A stretch of 64,000 bases of DNA from Akkermansiaceae bacterium. GTDB lineage: Bacteria; Verrucomicrobiota; Verrucomicrobiia; Verrucomicrobiales; Akkermansiaceae. The notes under the pieces were generated by a model. That model worked only from the letters and a program-made list of their open reading frames with translations, ran no database searches and was not told the origin of the DNA. The stretch spans positions 20,121-84,120 of the forward strand of contig SUVN01000007.1 in assembly GCA_015061985.1 (NCBI GenBank), in the 5' to 3' direction. The position numbers and the translations under genes were made by a program. Shown here one piece after another: positions 16,566 through 26,332 of this stretch; positions within the stretch are counted from its first letter, which is position 1; each line of letters begins with the position of its first letter.

Positions 16566-17654
16566 TCAGGAGCGCAGCAATTCAACGCATGCCGTATGCC
16601 CATTGCTTTCTGCATACTGCAGAGCGGTTTTCCCGTCCGCATCCTTGCGGGTTACTTCAGCACCGGCGCTGAGCAGGTATTGCACGCAGGGCGTGTAGCC
16701 TGCCCCAGCTGCAATCATCAGCGGAGTCTGCCCCTTGAGGTTGGGTTCATCCAGAGCAAAACCGTATTGCGCCAAGGCATGCAGAAACTCCGTCTGCCCG
16801 CCGAATGCCGCATGATGCGCCACGGTGTTGCCATAGGTATCTATGGCAGTGGGATTGGCGCCCTGCTCTACCAGAAACACGAAGCAGTCCACATGCCCGC
16901 CCCAGGCGGCATACATGGGAGCCGTCACGCCATCATAGCCGCAGGATTGCACATTGAGCCCCTGCTCCATGAAAAAGCGGCAACACTCTACATTGCCGCT
17001 GTGCGCGGCGGCGATGAGACAATCCAGCCCATTGGTATTGACGGAGCGGATATTCTGCCCCTGTTCCAGCAGGTAGCGAATGCAATCCAGATGCCCGCCA
17101 TAGGCGGCATAGATGAGCGCATTGTTGCCCAGCTTATCCGAGGCAGAGAGCGATTGTCCCTTTTCCTGCAGGTAGCGAATCATCTCCGTCTGACCTCCCT
17201 GAGCGGCCATCATCAACGGAGTGCAGCCAACATCGTTGGCATCCCCGAGCGATACGCCCTCATCCAACAGGTAATCCAGCGTCTGCCGAAAACCGCCGAA
17301 TGCCGCATACAGCAGCCCGGTGTTTCCCTTCTCATCCGGCACGCGGATGTCCGCGCCAGCGTCCTGCAACTCACGCACCGCCTCCAGCAGCGCTTCATCC
17401 CCGGCCTTCGACTGAGCCGCTAGGAAAATGAGCATCGTCACACAATCCTCTAGCTCACCCTTGCGATTCAGCCACGCTTCCAACTTTCCGCGCAGGGTAG
17501 CAGTCAGCGCCTGCGCTGCAGGAGTCTCCGCATTCAGACCGGCACAGAACTGCATGGTCACCGGCAGCTCCCTATTCTCCGCATCCGAGCAAGACGTCAC
17601 ACAGACCAGGGCCGGGAGGGTCAACAAAGCAGACTTGATGAAAATGTGGTTCAT
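16566..17654 (-). CDS. ankyrin-repeat lipoprotein
   Basis: The 362-residue product starts MNHIFIKSALLTLPALVCVTSC, a signal peptide with lipobox VTSC, so it is lipid-anchored. After a helical region there are about eight ankyrin repeats of 33 residues: KGNTGLLYAAFGG, VGCTPLMMAAQGG, LGNNALIYAAYGG, NGLDCLIAAAHSG, DGVTAPMYAAWGG, YGNTVAHHAAFGG, KGQTPLMIAAGAG, DGKTALQYAESNG. It is probably a periplasmic or surface protein-interaction scaffold. The start at 17654 is preferred: the frame's ATG at 17669 is only 2 nt from the -10 box. It lies convergent to nhaC. Confidence 0.85.
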   Translation of the reverse strand: MNHIFIKSALLTLPALVCVTSCSDAENRELPVTMQFCAGLNAETPAAQALTATLRGKLEAWLNRKGELEDCVTMLIFLAAQSKAGDEALLEAVRELQDAGADIRVPDEKGNTGLLYAAFGGFRQTLDYLLDEGVSLGDANDVGCTPLMMAAQGGQTEMIRYLQEKGQSLSASDKLGNNALIYAAYGGHLDCIRYLLEQGQNIRSVNTNGLDCLIAAAHSGNVECCRFFMEQGLNVQSCGYDGVTAPMYAAWGGHVDCFVFLVEQGANPTAIDTYGNTVAHHAAFGGQTEFLHALAQYGFALDEPNLKGQTPLMIAAGAGYTPCVQYLLSAGAEVTRKDADGKTALQYAESNGHTACVELLRS

Positions 17655-17671
17655 GGCAGAAGACGGCATCC

Positions 17672-17699
17672 ATTATAACAAAACCGCCCCATCATTCAA
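17672..17699 (-). promoter_or_regulatory. promoter of ankyrin lipoprotein gene
   Basis: TTGAAT (17694-17699), 16 bp, TATAAT (17672-17677), 17 nt to ATG at 17654. Confidence 0.65.
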
Positions 17700-17819
17700 C
17701 CTCAAATGAACACTTCTGCCGGGGCAGACGGTGTTTAGGCTTTTCTCCGCAAAAAAGTTGTGGTACAATACGTCGCAAGCGGGTGGAAAAGCTCCGCCGC
17801 AACATCCTGATATACATTT

Positions 17820-19655
17820 ATGAGTGATCCCTCCAAGTTCCGCAATCTGGCTATTATCGCACACGTTGACCACGGCAAGACCACCTTGGTGGACCAATTG
17901 CTGAAAGCCGGCGGCACCTACCGCGAAAATCAGGAGGTGCAGGAGCGAGCCATGGACTCCATGGATCTGGAGCGCGAAAAAGGTATCACTATCAAGGCAA
18001 AAAACACGTCCATTCATTGGAATGACTACACGATTAACATTGTCGACACCCCCGGCCACGCAGACTTCGGTGCTGAGGTGGAACGCGTGATGAAGATGGT
18101 GGACGGCGTGATTCTGGTGGTGGATGCCTATGAGGGGCCGCAGGCGCAGACACGCTTTGTGCTGCGAAAGGCCTTGCAGGAAGGACTGTTGCCCATCGTG
18201 GTCATCAACAAGATTGACCGCCCGCATGCAGACCCCATGAAGGTACACGATCAGGTGCTGGAGCTGCTGCTGGAGCTGGATGCTACGGAGGAACAGTTTG
18301 AAGCCCCCTTTGTGTACGGGTCTGCCCGCGACGGCTATTTCATGAACGCCCCGGAGGGTGAGCCGCCCGTGGATTGCAGCCCCCTGCTTCACCAGATTGT
18401 GAAACATATCCCTGCCCCCAGAGAGGCTGACCCCGACAAGCCTTTCCTCATGCTCATTTCCAACATCGATTGGGATGACTATGTGGGACGCGTGGCGGTG
18501 GGACGCATCACCAGCGGGCGTGTACAGAAAGGTGACGCGGTCTACCTGATGCGACCGGACGGCAGCCGAATCCAGGGCAAGGTAACGAAGCTCTTTGAAT
18601 ACAGCGGATTGCAGACCACCGACTCTGCCGTGGGTGAGGCCGGCAACATCATCGGCATCTCCGGATTTGAGGATGTGGACATCGGCGAAACCATCACGGC
18701 CGATCCGGAGGGCGAGGCTCTTCCCTTTGTGGATATCGAGCCGCCGACGGTGCAAATGGAGTTCAGCATCAACGACGGCCCCCTGGGCGGGCGCGACGGC
18801 AAGAATGTGACCAGCCGCGTCATCCGCGACCGACTCATGCGCGAGATGCGCACCAACATCTCCATCAAGGTGGAGGACACGGATTTGGCCGGCGTGTTCA
18901 TGGTATCGGCCCGCGGCACGATGCAGATTGCCATTCTGGTGGAACAGATGCGCCGCGAAGGCTACGAGGTGCTGGTTTCCCGCCCGAAGGTGATTGTGAA
19001 AGAGCACGAGGGTGTCATGTGCGAACCCTTTGAAACGGTGTTCATCGAAGTCCCGGATGATTGCGCCAACGGCACCGTGCGTATTCTGGGCAACCGCCGC
19101 GGCATTCTGGAAAACATGGAAACCAACGGCTCCGGTCGCACCTCCATCCAGGCCACCATGCCCACCCGCGGGCTCATCGGCTTCGAGTTTGAGCTGGTCA
19201 ACCTGACGAGCGGACACGGTATATTCTCCCATCTGTTCAAGGAATATGCGCCCTATGCCGGGGAAATCATCACCCGCCAGAGCAGCACGCTCATCTCCAT
19301 GGAAAACGGTATTGCCCGCCCCTACGCTCTGCAATCCATCGAGGAGCGCGGCACTCTTTTCATTGCCCCCGGGGATGAGGTGTATGAAGGCATGATTGTG
19401 GGAGAGAATCCCAAACCCATCGACATCCCGGTGAATCCCACCCGCGAAAAACACCTTACCAACCACCGCTCAGCCACGAAGAATGACTCCATCCAGCTGA
19501 CCCCGCCGCGCGTGTTCACTCTGGAGCGAGCCATCGAGTATATCGAGCCGGATGAGCTGGTGGAAGCCACCCCCCACTTCATCCGCATGCGCAAGCGCAT
19601 TCTGGATGCCACCGCACGCAAGCGCGCCGGCATTGCCGAGCAGAACTTGGGCTGA
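17820..19655 (+). CDS. typA: ribosome-binding GTPase TypA/BipA
   Basis: This translational GTPase acts in ribosome assembly and stress adaptation. The 611 residues are full length. The G domain shows [19 protein letters not shown] (G1), [14 protein letters not shown] (G2), [15 protein letters not shown] (G3) and [10 protein letters not shown] (G4), followed by EF-G-like domains. A TypA-specific C-terminal domain includes [16 protein letters not shown] and [22 protein letters not shown]-17-TACAAT promoter at 17741-17769 leaves a leader of about 45 nt, one of the longer ones here. Confidence 0.96.
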   Translation: MSDPSKFRNLAIIAHVDHGKTTLVDQLLKAGGTYRENQEVQERAMDSMDLEREKGITIKAKNTSIHWNDYTINIVDTPGHADFGAEVERVMKMVDGVILVVDAYEGPQAQTRFVLRKALQEGLLPIVVINKIDRPHADPMKVHDQVLELLLELDATEEQFEAPFVYGSARDGYFMNAPEGEPPVDCSPLLHQIVKHIPAPREADPDKPFLMLISNIDWDDYVGRVAVGRITSGRVQKGDAVYLMRPDGSRIQGKVTKLFEYSGLQTTDSAVGEAGNIIGISGFEDVDIGETITADPEGEALPFVDIEPPTVQMEFSINDGPLGGRDGKNVTSRVIRDRLMREMRTNISIKVEDTDLAGVFMVSARGTMQIAILVEQMRREGYEVLVSRPKVIVKEHEGVMCEPFETVFIEVPDDCANGTVRILGNRRGILENMETNGSGRTSIQATMPTRGLIGFEFELVNLTSGHGIFSHLFKEYAPYAGEIITRQSSTLISMENGIARPYALQSIEERGTLFIAPGDEVYEGMIVGENPKPIDIPVNPTREKHLTNHRSATKNDSIQLTPPRVFTLERAIEYIEPDELVEATPHFIRMRKRILDATARKRAGIAEQNLG

Positions 19656-19680
19656 TTCACCATCAATTCTCATCATTACC

Positions 19681-20199
19681 ATGGACTGGAGCTGGTTTAC
19701 ACAGATGATACCCGACATGGGAAGCACCCTTTCCATGCTTCTTTACGGCCTTGCCATCATTCTGGCAGCAGCCGGCTTTCTGGGCTGCATTCTCCCCTAC
19801 CCGGGGCATCTGCTGGTGCTGGGGGCCTGCATTTCCGCCGCTTTCGCCAAGGGAGCTCCCTATCCGGCCTGGTGGGTATGGATGATTCTCTCATTGCTGA
19901 TGATTTTCGGCTCTATCGTGGACAACATCACCACCCTGATGGGCGCACGGCGCTTCGGATGCAGCAAAGCAGCCCTGTGGGGAACGTTCGGCGGTGTCAT
20001 CATCGGGGCATTTTTCCCGCCGTTCGGGCTCATCGTCGGCCCCTTCGCCGGAGCCTTTCTGGCAGAAATGATATTTGCCCGCAAAGATGCCAAATCCTCT
20101 GCCACTTCCGGCATGGGTGCCACGCTGGGCTATCTGGCCGGAGTGGTTGCCAAGTTCATCATCGCCGGCTTCATGCTGTTAGTGTATCTCATTTTCTGA
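19681..20199 (+). CDS. DUF456 domain membrane protein
   Basis: The 172-residue protein begins MDWSWFTQMIPDMG. It has the DUF456 pattern: ILAAAGFLGCILPYPGHLLVL, an acidic turn SIVDNITTLMGARRFGCSK, then GGVIIGAFFPPFGLIVGPFAGAF and a last helix. The repeated glycine-rich helices suggest a membrane protein; its function is unknown. It starts 25 nt after typA and is probably in the same transcript. I place the start at 19681, since upstream ATGs lie inside typA. Confidence 0.8.
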   Translation: MDWSWFTQMIPDMGSTLSMLLYGLAIILAAAGFLGCILPYPGHLLVLGACISAAFAKGAPYPAWWVWMILSLLMIFGSIVDNITTLMGARRFGCSKAALWGTFGGVIIGAFFPPFGLIVGPFAGAFLAEMIFARKDAKSSATSGMGATLGYLAGVVAKFIIAGFMLLVYLIF

Positions 20200-20362
20200 T
20201 TCTTTTCGCCCGAACTCAGTGTAAGAAAATCAGAAAGCGGATTACAAGGCAGCAATCGCTACGGAGACAAAGACTGAGAAAACGGCTGCTAATTCCGGCC
20301 GTTACGTGTTTAATATCGACCGGAAACAGAGTTCCCACCTTCGTCATTCTGATTTGATATTC
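20200..20362. other. intergenic, no gene seen
   Basis: There is no convincing ORF. It holds short imperfect stems (CGGCTGCTAATTCCGGCCG) but no U-run terminator, and leads into the gatC promoter. Confidence 0.5.
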
Positions 20363-20390
20363 TTGATTATCGCGCGGATTGTGTTATACT
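20363..20390 (+). promoter_or_regulatory. gatC-gatA-thiD operon promoter
   Basis: TTGATT (20363-20368), 16 bp, TATACT (20385-20390). The leader to ATG 20440 is about 43 nt and GC-rich. Confidence 0.65.
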
Positions 20391-20439
20391 CTGCGCGCAG
20401 GCGGGCGCAGAAGCGCCGAAAATCAGCAGCTCTGACACC

Positions 20440-20739
20440 ATGGATACTCAAGCACTCATCGATGTGGCCTACATTGCCAAACTGGCCAAAGTGGAACTGA
20501 CGGCGGAGGAAACCGAGCGTTTCTCCGGGGATTTGAATCAGGTGCTGGCCTATGTGCAGCAGCTGGAGAAGTGGGACACCTCTGCGGTGGAGCCCATGTA
20601 CCATCCGCTGCCGGTGTTTGATGCGCTGCGCCCGGATATCCCCGGTGAGAGCCTGAGCAACGAAGCCGCCATGGCCAATGCCCCGCAGCAGGAAGACGGG
20701 CAGGTGCGCGTGCCCAAGGTTGTTGAATCCGCCCACTGA
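20440..20739 (+). CDS. gatC: Asp/Glu-tRNA amidotransferase subunit C
   Basis: The 99-residue product is the small clamp subunit that holds GatA and GatB together. Typical features are VAYIAKLAKVELTAEETERF near the start, LAYVQQLEKWDT, and the C-terminal LRPDIPGESL ... VPKVVE. The stop overlaps the gatA start (TGATG). gatB is not next door. Confidence 0.93.
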   Translation: MDTQALIDVAYIAKLAKVELTAEETERFSGDLNQVLAYVQQLEKWDTSAVEPMYHPLPVFDALRPDIPGESLSNEAAMANAPQQEDGQVRVPKVVESAH

Positions 20740-22178
20740 TGACGAACCCTTTACCAGCACATACAACAATGCTTATCGGTACCATTTCCCACTGGCGCAA
20801 GCAGCTGCTGGCCGGCAGCATCTCCCCCACCGAGCTGGTGGAGGAAATCGCCCGCAACATCGATTCCCTCAACCCCGGCATCAATGCCTATATCTCTGCC
20901 AACAAAGAGGCAGCACTTGCGGAAGCAGCCAAGGCCGACCTCTCCCTCCCCTTAGGCGGTATCCCGCTCGCGGTGAAGGATAACATCTGCATCCAGGGTG
21001 AGCCCACCCGCTGCGCCTCCCGTATTCTGGAGAACTTTGTCTCACCCTATGATGCCACCGCCGTCTGCAAGCTGCGCGCCGCCGGTGCCATCCCCTTCGG
21101 CCGAGCGAACATGGACGAGTTCGCCATGGGTTCCTACGGCAAGAACTCCGCATTCGGAGCCACGGATAACCCCGCCGCACCCGGTCACGCCCCGGGCGGT
21201 TCTTCCAGCGGTTCCGCCGCAGCCGTTGCCGGTGGTATGGCCATTGCCGCCCTTGGTTCTGACACCGGCGGTTCCATCCGCCAGCCGGCCTCGCACTGCG
21301 GAATCGTGGGTCTGAAGCCCACCTACGGTCGCATATCACGCTATGGTCTGGTGGCTTTCGCCTCTTCACTTGACCAAATCGGGCCGCTTACCCAGAATGT
21401 GGAAGATGCCGCCCTGCTGCTGAATGTTCTCTGCGGGCACGACCCCAAGGATTCCACCAGCTCCACCCGGCCCACAGAGGACTTCACCGCCGGACTGGGG
21501 CAGGACATCAAGGGCAAACGCATCGGTCTGCCGAAAGAATACCTCTCCTCCGGCAACGACCCCGCCGTCGCTGCCGCGCTGGACAAAGCCGTCAAAACCC
21601 TCACGGAGTTGGGTGCCGAGGTGGTGGAGATTTCCCTGCCGCACGCAGAAGCCGTGGTGGCCGCCTACTACATCATCGCCTGTGCAGAGGCTTCCTCCAA
21701 CCTGTCGCGCTTCGACGGCATCCGCTACGGGCACCGCGCAGCCAACACCAACGGACTGGATGAGCTATACAGCCGCTCCCGCGCAGAGGGCTTCGGCCCG
21801 GAAGTGAAACGCCGCATCATTCTGGGCACCTACGTGCTCTCCAGTGGGTTCTATGATGCCTACTACGCCAAGGCTCAGAAAGTTCGCGCCCTGGTGGCGC
21901 AGGACTTCACCGCCGCCTTTGAGCAGGTGGACTTCATCATCGGCCCGGTCTCCCCCACCCCGGCACCTGCGCTCAACGACACCTCGCTGAGCCCGCTGCA
22001 GGTCTACCTGTCGGACATCTATACCATTCCCGCCAACCTGGCAGGGCTTCCCGGCATCTCCGTTCCCTGTCCTCAGCCGGAGGGAACCCGCCCCATCGGC
22101 ATTCAGCTGCTGGGCAAACACTTTGCCGAGACAGACCTGCTGCGCGTTGCCTCAGCCCTCGAATCCGCCCTCGCATGA
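20739..22178 (+). CDS. gatA: Asp/Glu-tRNA amidotransferase subunit A
   Basis: The 479-residue amidase-family subunit releases ammonia from glutamine for conversion of Glu-tRNA(Gln) or Asp-tRNA(Asn). The amidase signature is present: the Lys of LAVKDNICIQG, then GGSSSGSAAAVAGGM with the cis-Ser, and the Ser nucleophile in ALGSDTGGSIRQPASHCG. VGLKPTYGRISRYGLVAFAS follows. The start at 20739 overlaps the gatC stop. An internal ATG at 20769 (MLIGTISHWR) matches the usual family N-terminus better and may be the true start. The 3' end overlaps thiD by 4 nt. Confidence 0.95.
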   Translation: MTNPLPAHTTMLIGTISHWRKQLLAGSISPTELVEEIARNIDSLNPGINAYISANKEAALAEAAKADLSLPLGGIPLAVKDNICIQGEPTRCASRILENFVSPYDATAVCKLRAAGAIPFGRANMDEFAMGSYGKNSAFGATDNPAAPGHAPGGSSSGSAAAVAGGMAIAALGSDTGGSIRQPASHCGIVGLKPTYGRISRYGLVAFASSLDQIGPLTQNVEDAALLLNVLCGHDPKDSTSSTRPTEDFTAGLGQDIKGKRIGLPKEYLSSGNDPAVAAALDKAVKTLTELGAEVVEISLPHAEAVVAAYYIIACAEASSNLSRFDGIRYGHRAANTNGLDELYSRSRAEGFGPEVKRRIILGTYVLSSGFYDAYYAKAQKVRALVAQDFTAAFEQVDFIIGPVSPTPAPALNDTSLSPLQVYLSDIYTIPANLAGLPGISVPCPQPEGTRPIGIQLLGKHFAETDLLRVASALESALA

Positions 22179-22969
22179 GCACCACGCCCGTTTTCCTGAG
22201 CATTGCCGGGTCCGACTGTTCTGCCGGAGCCGGGCTGCAGGCCGACCTCAAAACCGGGTTCGCCCTCGGCTGCTACCCGCTGACCGCCGTCACCTGCGTG
22301 GTGAATGAAGTTCCCGGGCTGGTGGAAGGGATTGTGGCCATGGAGCCAGACTTTGTGTCCGACCAGGTGCGGCTCTGCCTCAAGACATTCCCGGTAAAGG
22401 CCATCAAGACGGGCATGCTGTACTCGCCGGAAATTGTGCGCGCCTGCTGTGCAGCGCTGGAGGGCTTTCAGGGGCCCATCGTGGTGGATCCGGTCATGAT
22501 TGCCACAGCAGGAGAGGCACTCATGCAACAGGCAGCCATTCAGGTGTACGAAGAGGTGCTGCTGCCGCGCACAACGCTGCTCACCCCCAACAAGGATGAA
22601 CTGGAAACCCTGCTCGGAGCCACTGTCTGCACCATAGAGGAACTGACAGAGGCCGCCGTAGAGCTCTGCCGCCGCTACAACTGCGCCATCCTCGCCAAAG
22701 GCGGACATGTGGCGGGCAGCACCTGCACGGATATCCTGGTCGAATCCCCCGGAGCCGCGCCCAAGCGCTGGAGTCACCCCCGCATCACCGGCATTTCCAC
22801 CCACGGCACCGGCTGCACCCTCTCCAGTGCCGTTGCCGCATGGCTGGCCCATGGTTACAGCCTGGAAAAATCCGTGGAGCGTGGGCTGGACTACATCGCC
22901 AAAGCCATTGCATCATCCCACAACCTGGGCGGCGTGCATGCCGTCAACCATCAATATATTGACGGTTAA
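22175..22969 (+). CDS. thiD: hydroxymethylpyrimidine/phosphomethylpyrimidine kinase
   Basis: The 264-residue ribokinase-like enzyme phosphorylates HMP twice to give HMP-PP for ThiE. Motifs are LSIAGSDCSAGAGLQADLKT, AIKTGMLYSPEIV, VVDPVMIATAGEAL, LTPNKDELETLLG and the catalytic HGTGCTLSSAVAA. It overlaps gatA by ATGA and is translationally coupled. Why thiD rides on the tRNA amidotransferase operon is not evident. Confidence 0.95.
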   Translation: MSTTPVFLSIAGSDCSAGAGLQADLKTGFALGCYPLTAVTCVVNEVPGLVEGIVAMEPDFVSDQVRLCLKTFPVKAIKTGMLYSPEIVRACCAALEGFQGPIVVDPVMIATAGEALMQQAAIQVYEEVLLPRTTLLTPNKDELETLLGATVCTIEELTEAAVELCRRYNCAILAKGGHVAGSTCTDILVESPGAAPKRWSHPRITGISTHGTGCTLSSAVAAWLAHGYSLEKSVERGLDYIAKAIASSHNLGGVHAVNHQYIDG

Positions 22970-22996
22970 CTATTGACCGTTTATCATTAATATCTT

Positions 22997-23971
22997 ATGA
23001 AGCGTTTCTTTTCCTGGTTGCTGATATGGTTCGGACTTTCCACGGCTCACGGTGAGCTGATGGAGGGCAAATGCGCCTATGTACAGGACGGGGATTCTCT
23101 GAAACTGCAGATTCCCGGGCGAGCGGAGGAGGTGAGCATCCGACTGCACGGCATTGATGCACCGGAAAAAAATCAGGCATTCTCAGAAGAATCACGAGCC
23201 ATGCTGCGCAGGCTCACTCAGGGCAAGAACATCCGCGTAGACGTTCAGGACACCGACCGCTACGGGCGCTACCTCGGCAAGGTGTATGTGGGTACGACCT
23301 ATGTGAATCTGGAGCTGGTGAAGGCCGGGCTCGCCTGGCACTATGATGGCTCGCGGGATGCGGACATCGAACAGGCAGAAGCCGCCGCTCGCAAGGCTCT
23401 CAAAGGGCTCTGGAGTGATGCTTCCGCCATCAATCCCCGCGAGTACCGCAAAAAACACGGCACGGTACACGATAACAGAACGGCAGAAACCCCTACTACC
23501 CCGCCGGAAACGCCTTCCATATCGGTAGGAGAGGTATTAACAGGCAAATGCGCCTATGTGCAGGATGGAGACTCGCTGAAATTCATTCCGGACGGCGAAA
23601 CTGAGGAAGTTCGGGTGCGACTCTACGGCATAGATGCCCCGGAAAAGGGACAGGAGTTCTCCGGCCAATCCCGCGAGCTGCTCCGCAAGCTCACGCTCAA
23701 AAAGAACATCCGCGTGGAGGTGCAGGACACTGACCGCTACGGGCGCTACATCGGGAAAGTCTATGTGGGCAGCACCTATGTGAATCAGGAAATGCTCCGC
23801 GCCGGACTCGCCTGGTACTACGGTCACCACGCAGACAGCAGAAAAGATGCCGATTTGCAAAAGGCTCAGAAAAGTGCCCGAAAAGCCGCCAAGGGTCTCT
23901 GGAGCAATCCCGATGCCGTCAACCCCCGTCAATTCCGCGAGAAAAACGGCACCATTCATCAGCGCAAATAG
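22997..23971 (+). CDS. exported protein with two thermonuclease (SNase) domains
   Basis: The 324-residue product has a signal peptide (MKRFFSWLLIWFGLSTAHG) followed by two tandem copies of a staphylococcal-nuclease domain, residues about 20-155 and 178-322. Both copies keep the active-site pattern. The first has YVQDGDSL, RLHGIDAPEK and DTDRYGRYLGKV. The second has YVQDGDSL, RLYGIDAPEK and DTDRYGRYIGKV. Each ends with a matching motif (KGLWSDASAINPREYRKKHG, KGLWSNPDAVNPRQFREKNG), so the second arose by internal duplication. The linker is Thr/Pro-rich. It probably degrades extracellular or periplasmic DNA/RNA. There is no classical ribosome-binding site. It ends immediately against a convergent gene. 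Confidence 0.9.
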   Translation: MKRFFSWLLIWFGLSTAHGELMEGKCAYVQDGDSLKLQIPGRAEEVSIRLHGIDAPEKNQAFSEESRAMLRRLTQGKNIRVDVQDTDRYGRYLGKVYVGTTYVNLELVKAGLAWHYDGSRDADIEQAEAAARKALKGLWSDASAINPREYRKKHGTVHDNRTAETPTTPPETPSISVGEVLTGKCAYVQDGDSLKFIPDGETEEVRVRLYGIDAPEKGQEFSGQSRELLRKLTLKKNIRVEVQDTDRYGRYIGKVYVGSTYVNQEMLRAGLAWYYGHHADSRKDADLQKAQKSARKAAKGLWSNPDAVNPRQFREKNGTIHQRK

Positions 23972-24397
23972 TCAGAACAAAGCCCCATCGGACATCCGGC
24001 CAAAGCTCCACAGCAGCCTTAAAAGGAGGAGCGCCAACGGCCCGTAGATACAGGGTATCGACAGCAGACTGCGCTTGATACTGAAGCGCAAAACCAGCCG
24101 ACAGATGAGGAAAGGCTGTATCAGCAGCAGCATCAGCAGCAAACAGCCCTCCACCATGAACTCGTTGCGGAGCATGAGAACCGCCGCCGGAATTCCCATC
24201 AGAATGGGAACAAGAAACGACCAGACGAGTGCCAGCGTCTTTCTACCGGGGCTGAGATTCTCCCCGTTCCATGCCACCAGAAAATAAATCAACGAACTAA
24301 GCATACAGATACCGACGGGCAACACAATCATCAACAAGCCCGCCAGAATGATGGGGCCCTGAGCTAATGGCAGTGCTGTGAGTTGTCCCGAAAGCAT
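23972..24397 (-). CDS. hypothetical four-helix membrane protein
   Basis: The 141-residue product is almost all hydrophobic helices (IILAGLLMIVLPVGICMLSSL, TLALVWSFLVPILMGIPAAVL, EGCLLLMLLLIQPFLICRLVL, IYGPLALLLLRLLWSF) with a short soluble loop NGENLSPGRK. No family is recognised. Its stop touches that of the nuclease gene on the other strand. Confidence 0.55.
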   Translation of the reverse strand: MLSGQLTALPLAQGPIILAGLLMIVLPVGICMLSSLIYFLVAWNGENLSPGRKTLALVWSFLVPILMGIPAAVLMLRNEFMVEGCLLLMLLLIQPFLICRLVLRFSIKRSLLSIPCIYGPLALLLLRLLWSFGRMSDGALF

Positions 24398-24745
24398 CTC
24401 TTATCAGCCGAGCATCGTAACATTTACAAGAAATATGTCAAGCCATACCTTATCAACGGATAGAAACAACAAAGCATATTCAACTCAGCCGACGAAATAA
24501 AACAGGAAAGCCCATCGCCCCTTCTTCACCGGTTTAAGGAATACCGAACAAAGCGGCAGCCCGCCCTGACAGAGACACTCGCAGCATTGCATCAATTTGA
24601 ACGATGCTTTCGAGTCCGTTCACAATGCCTCATCCACCATCTGCCCATGCCGGATTATCCCCCTGTATTCAGTTCCGGGCAAACTGATGACGGATTTTCA
24701 AGTAACCCGTTTACAACAATTAATGGCCCTCGTAAAAAAAAAGGC
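24398..24745. other. intergenic, no convincing gene
   Basis: An open frame continuing into gdhA exists here, but it lacks any homology-like sequence before the gdhA start. A stretch GTAAAAAAAAAGG ends the region. Nothing else is seen. Confidence 0.5.
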
Positions 24746-24773
24746 TTTTCATGCAGGAAAAAACTGCTATAAT
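24746..24773 (+). promoter_or_regulatory. gdhA promoter
   Basis: TTTTCA (24746-24751), 16 bp, TATAAT (24768-24773). The leader to ATG at 24840 is about 60 nt, unusually long for this window. Confidence 0.6.
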
Positions 24774-24839
24774 ACGCGTGCGCCTGCCCGCCGACGTGCG
24801 ATAAGATGCGTCTGCGGAACCCAGCCGCAACACACCACT

Positions 24840-26198
24840 ATGTCAGATTATACTACGCGTGTATTGGAACAGGTTCGCGCCAAAAACGCCGCTGAGCCTG
24901 AATTCCTTCAAGCCGTGCAAGAGGTGATTTCCACTATCACCCCCGTACTTGACTCCAATAAGAAGTACGAAGATAATTGTATTCTTGAGCGCATCGTTGA
25001 ACCGGAGCGCACCATCATCTTCCGAGTACCGTGGGTGGATGATAAGGGTAAGATTCAGGTAAACCGCGGTTACCGTGTGGAATATAACAGCGCTATCGGG
25101 CCGTACAAGGGCGGTCTGCGCTTCCACCCCTCCGTCAACCTCGGCATCCTGAAATTCCTCGGCTTCGAGCAGGTTTTCAAGAACTCCCTGACAACCCTCC
25201 CCATGGGCGGTGGCAAAGGCGGTGCAGATTTTGACCCCAAGGGTAAGAGCGATCGAGAGGTGATGGCATTCTGCCAAAGCTTCATGACTGAGCTCCAGCG
25301 CCACATCGGCCCGGATACAGACGTACCCGCCGGCGATATCGGTGTAGGCGGCCGTGAAATCGGCTATCTCTTCGGCCAGTACAAGCGCCTGCGCAATGAG
25401 TTCACCGGCGTACTGACCGGCAAGAAGCTCAACTGGGGCGGCTCCCTCATCCGTCCGGAAGCCACCGGTTACGGTTGTGTCTACTTTGCCCAGAACATGC
25501 TGGCCACCCGCAATGATGACCTTGCCGGCAAGGTGTGTGTCGTCTCCGGCTCCGGCAACGTGGCTCAGTATCTCGTAGAAAAGCTCAACCAGCTGGGTGC
25601 CAAAGTCGTGACCATGTCCGACTCCAACGGCTACGTCTTCGACCCCGAGGGCATCAATGCCGAGAAGCTCGCCTGGATTATGGAGCTGAAGAACGTGCGC
25701 CGCGGCCGCATCAAGGAATACGCCGATGCCTTCCCCGGCGTGCAGTTCTTTGAGGGGCAGCGTCCCTGGAGCGTGCCCTGCGACTGTGCTTTCCCCTGCG
25801 CCACGCAGAACGAAATCAACGGCGAAGAGGCAGCCACCCTCATCAAAAACGGCTGTAAGCTCGTGGCAGAAGGTGCCAACATGCCGACGGATCTGGACGG
25901 CATCAACGCCTACCTGGAGGCTAAAATTCTCTACGGTCCCGCCAAGGCTGCGAATGCCGGCGGTGTGGCAACCTCCGGTCTGGAGATGTCCCAGAACAGC
26001 ATGCGCCTGAGCTGGAGCAGCGAGGAAGTGGACGCCAAGCTCTTCAACATCATGAAGAACATCCACGAAAACGCTTACAACCACGCCCGAGAATTCTCCG
26101 CAGACAGTCAGGGAGACTTCACCAACTACGTGGCCGGTGCCAACATCGCCGGCTTCGTGAAAGTAGCAGATGCCATGATTGATCAGGGCGTTGTGTAA
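24840..26198 (+). CDS. gdhA: glutamate dehydrogenase (NADP-type)
   Basis: The 452-residue product starts MSDYTTRVLEQVRAKN. It is a hexameric GDH I that assimilates ammonia onto 2-oxoglutarate. Key motifs are GPYKGGLRFHPSVNLGILKF, the substrate-binding TLPMGGGKGGADFDPKGKSD with its catalytic Lys, VPAGDIGVGGREIGYLFGQY, the Rossmann turn VSGSGNVAQYLVEKL and NAGGVATSGLEMSQNS. The length is standard for the 450-residue family. The frame is open to 24597, but the start at 24840 matches the family N-terminus. It is monocistronic with a clear terminator. Confidence 0.96.
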   Translation: MSDYTTRVLEQVRAKNAAEPEFLQAVQEVISTITPVLDSNKKYEDNCILERIVEPERTIIFRVPWVDDKGKIQVNRGYRVEYNSAIGPYKGGLRFHPSVNLGILKFLGFEQVFKNSLTTLPMGGGKGGADFDPKGKSDREVMAFCQSFMTELQRHIGPDTDVPAGDIGVGGREIGYLFGQYKRLRNEFTGVLTGKKLNWGGSLIRPEATGYGCVYFAQNMLATRNDDLAGKVCVVSGSGNVAQYLVEKLNQLGAKVVTMSDSNGYVFDPEGINAEKLAWIMELKNVRRGRIKEYADAFPGVQFFEGQRPWSVPCDCAFPCATQNEINGEEAATLIKNGCKLVAEGANMPTDLDGINAYLEAKILYGPAKAANAGGVATSGLEMSQNSMRLSWSSEEVDAKLFNIMKNIHENAYNHAREFSADSQGDFTNYVAGANIAGFVKVADAMIDQGVV

Positions 26199-26225
26199 CC
26201 CCCGGCGAACAGTTCATTTTCCCAT

Positions 26226-26260
26226 CCGCAGCCCCCGCATCGGGGTCTGCGGATTTTTTT
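26226..26260 (+). terminator. gdhA terminator
   Basis: CCGCAG-CCCC-CGCATC-GGGG-T-CTGCGG followed by ATTTTTTT. Confidence 0.85.
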
Positions 26261-26283
26261 AATGTTCCTCATATCATAATCTC

Positions 26284-26311
26284 TTGCAATCAGGGGGAGA
26301 TATGGTAGAAT
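26284..26311 (+). promoter_or_regulatory. promoter of the NlpC/P60-like lipoprotein gene
   Basis: TTGCAA (26284-26289), 16 bp, TAGAAT (26306-26311), 21 nt to ATG. Confidence 0.6.
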
Positions 26312-26332
26312 AGAACAGGAACACAAGCTTTC

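Noticed and set aside
24597..24839. N-terminal extension of glutamate dehydrogenase by 81 residues
   Set aside because: It has no similarity to the family and contains the gdhA promoter; MSDYTTRVLEQ at 24840 matches the normal N-terminus.
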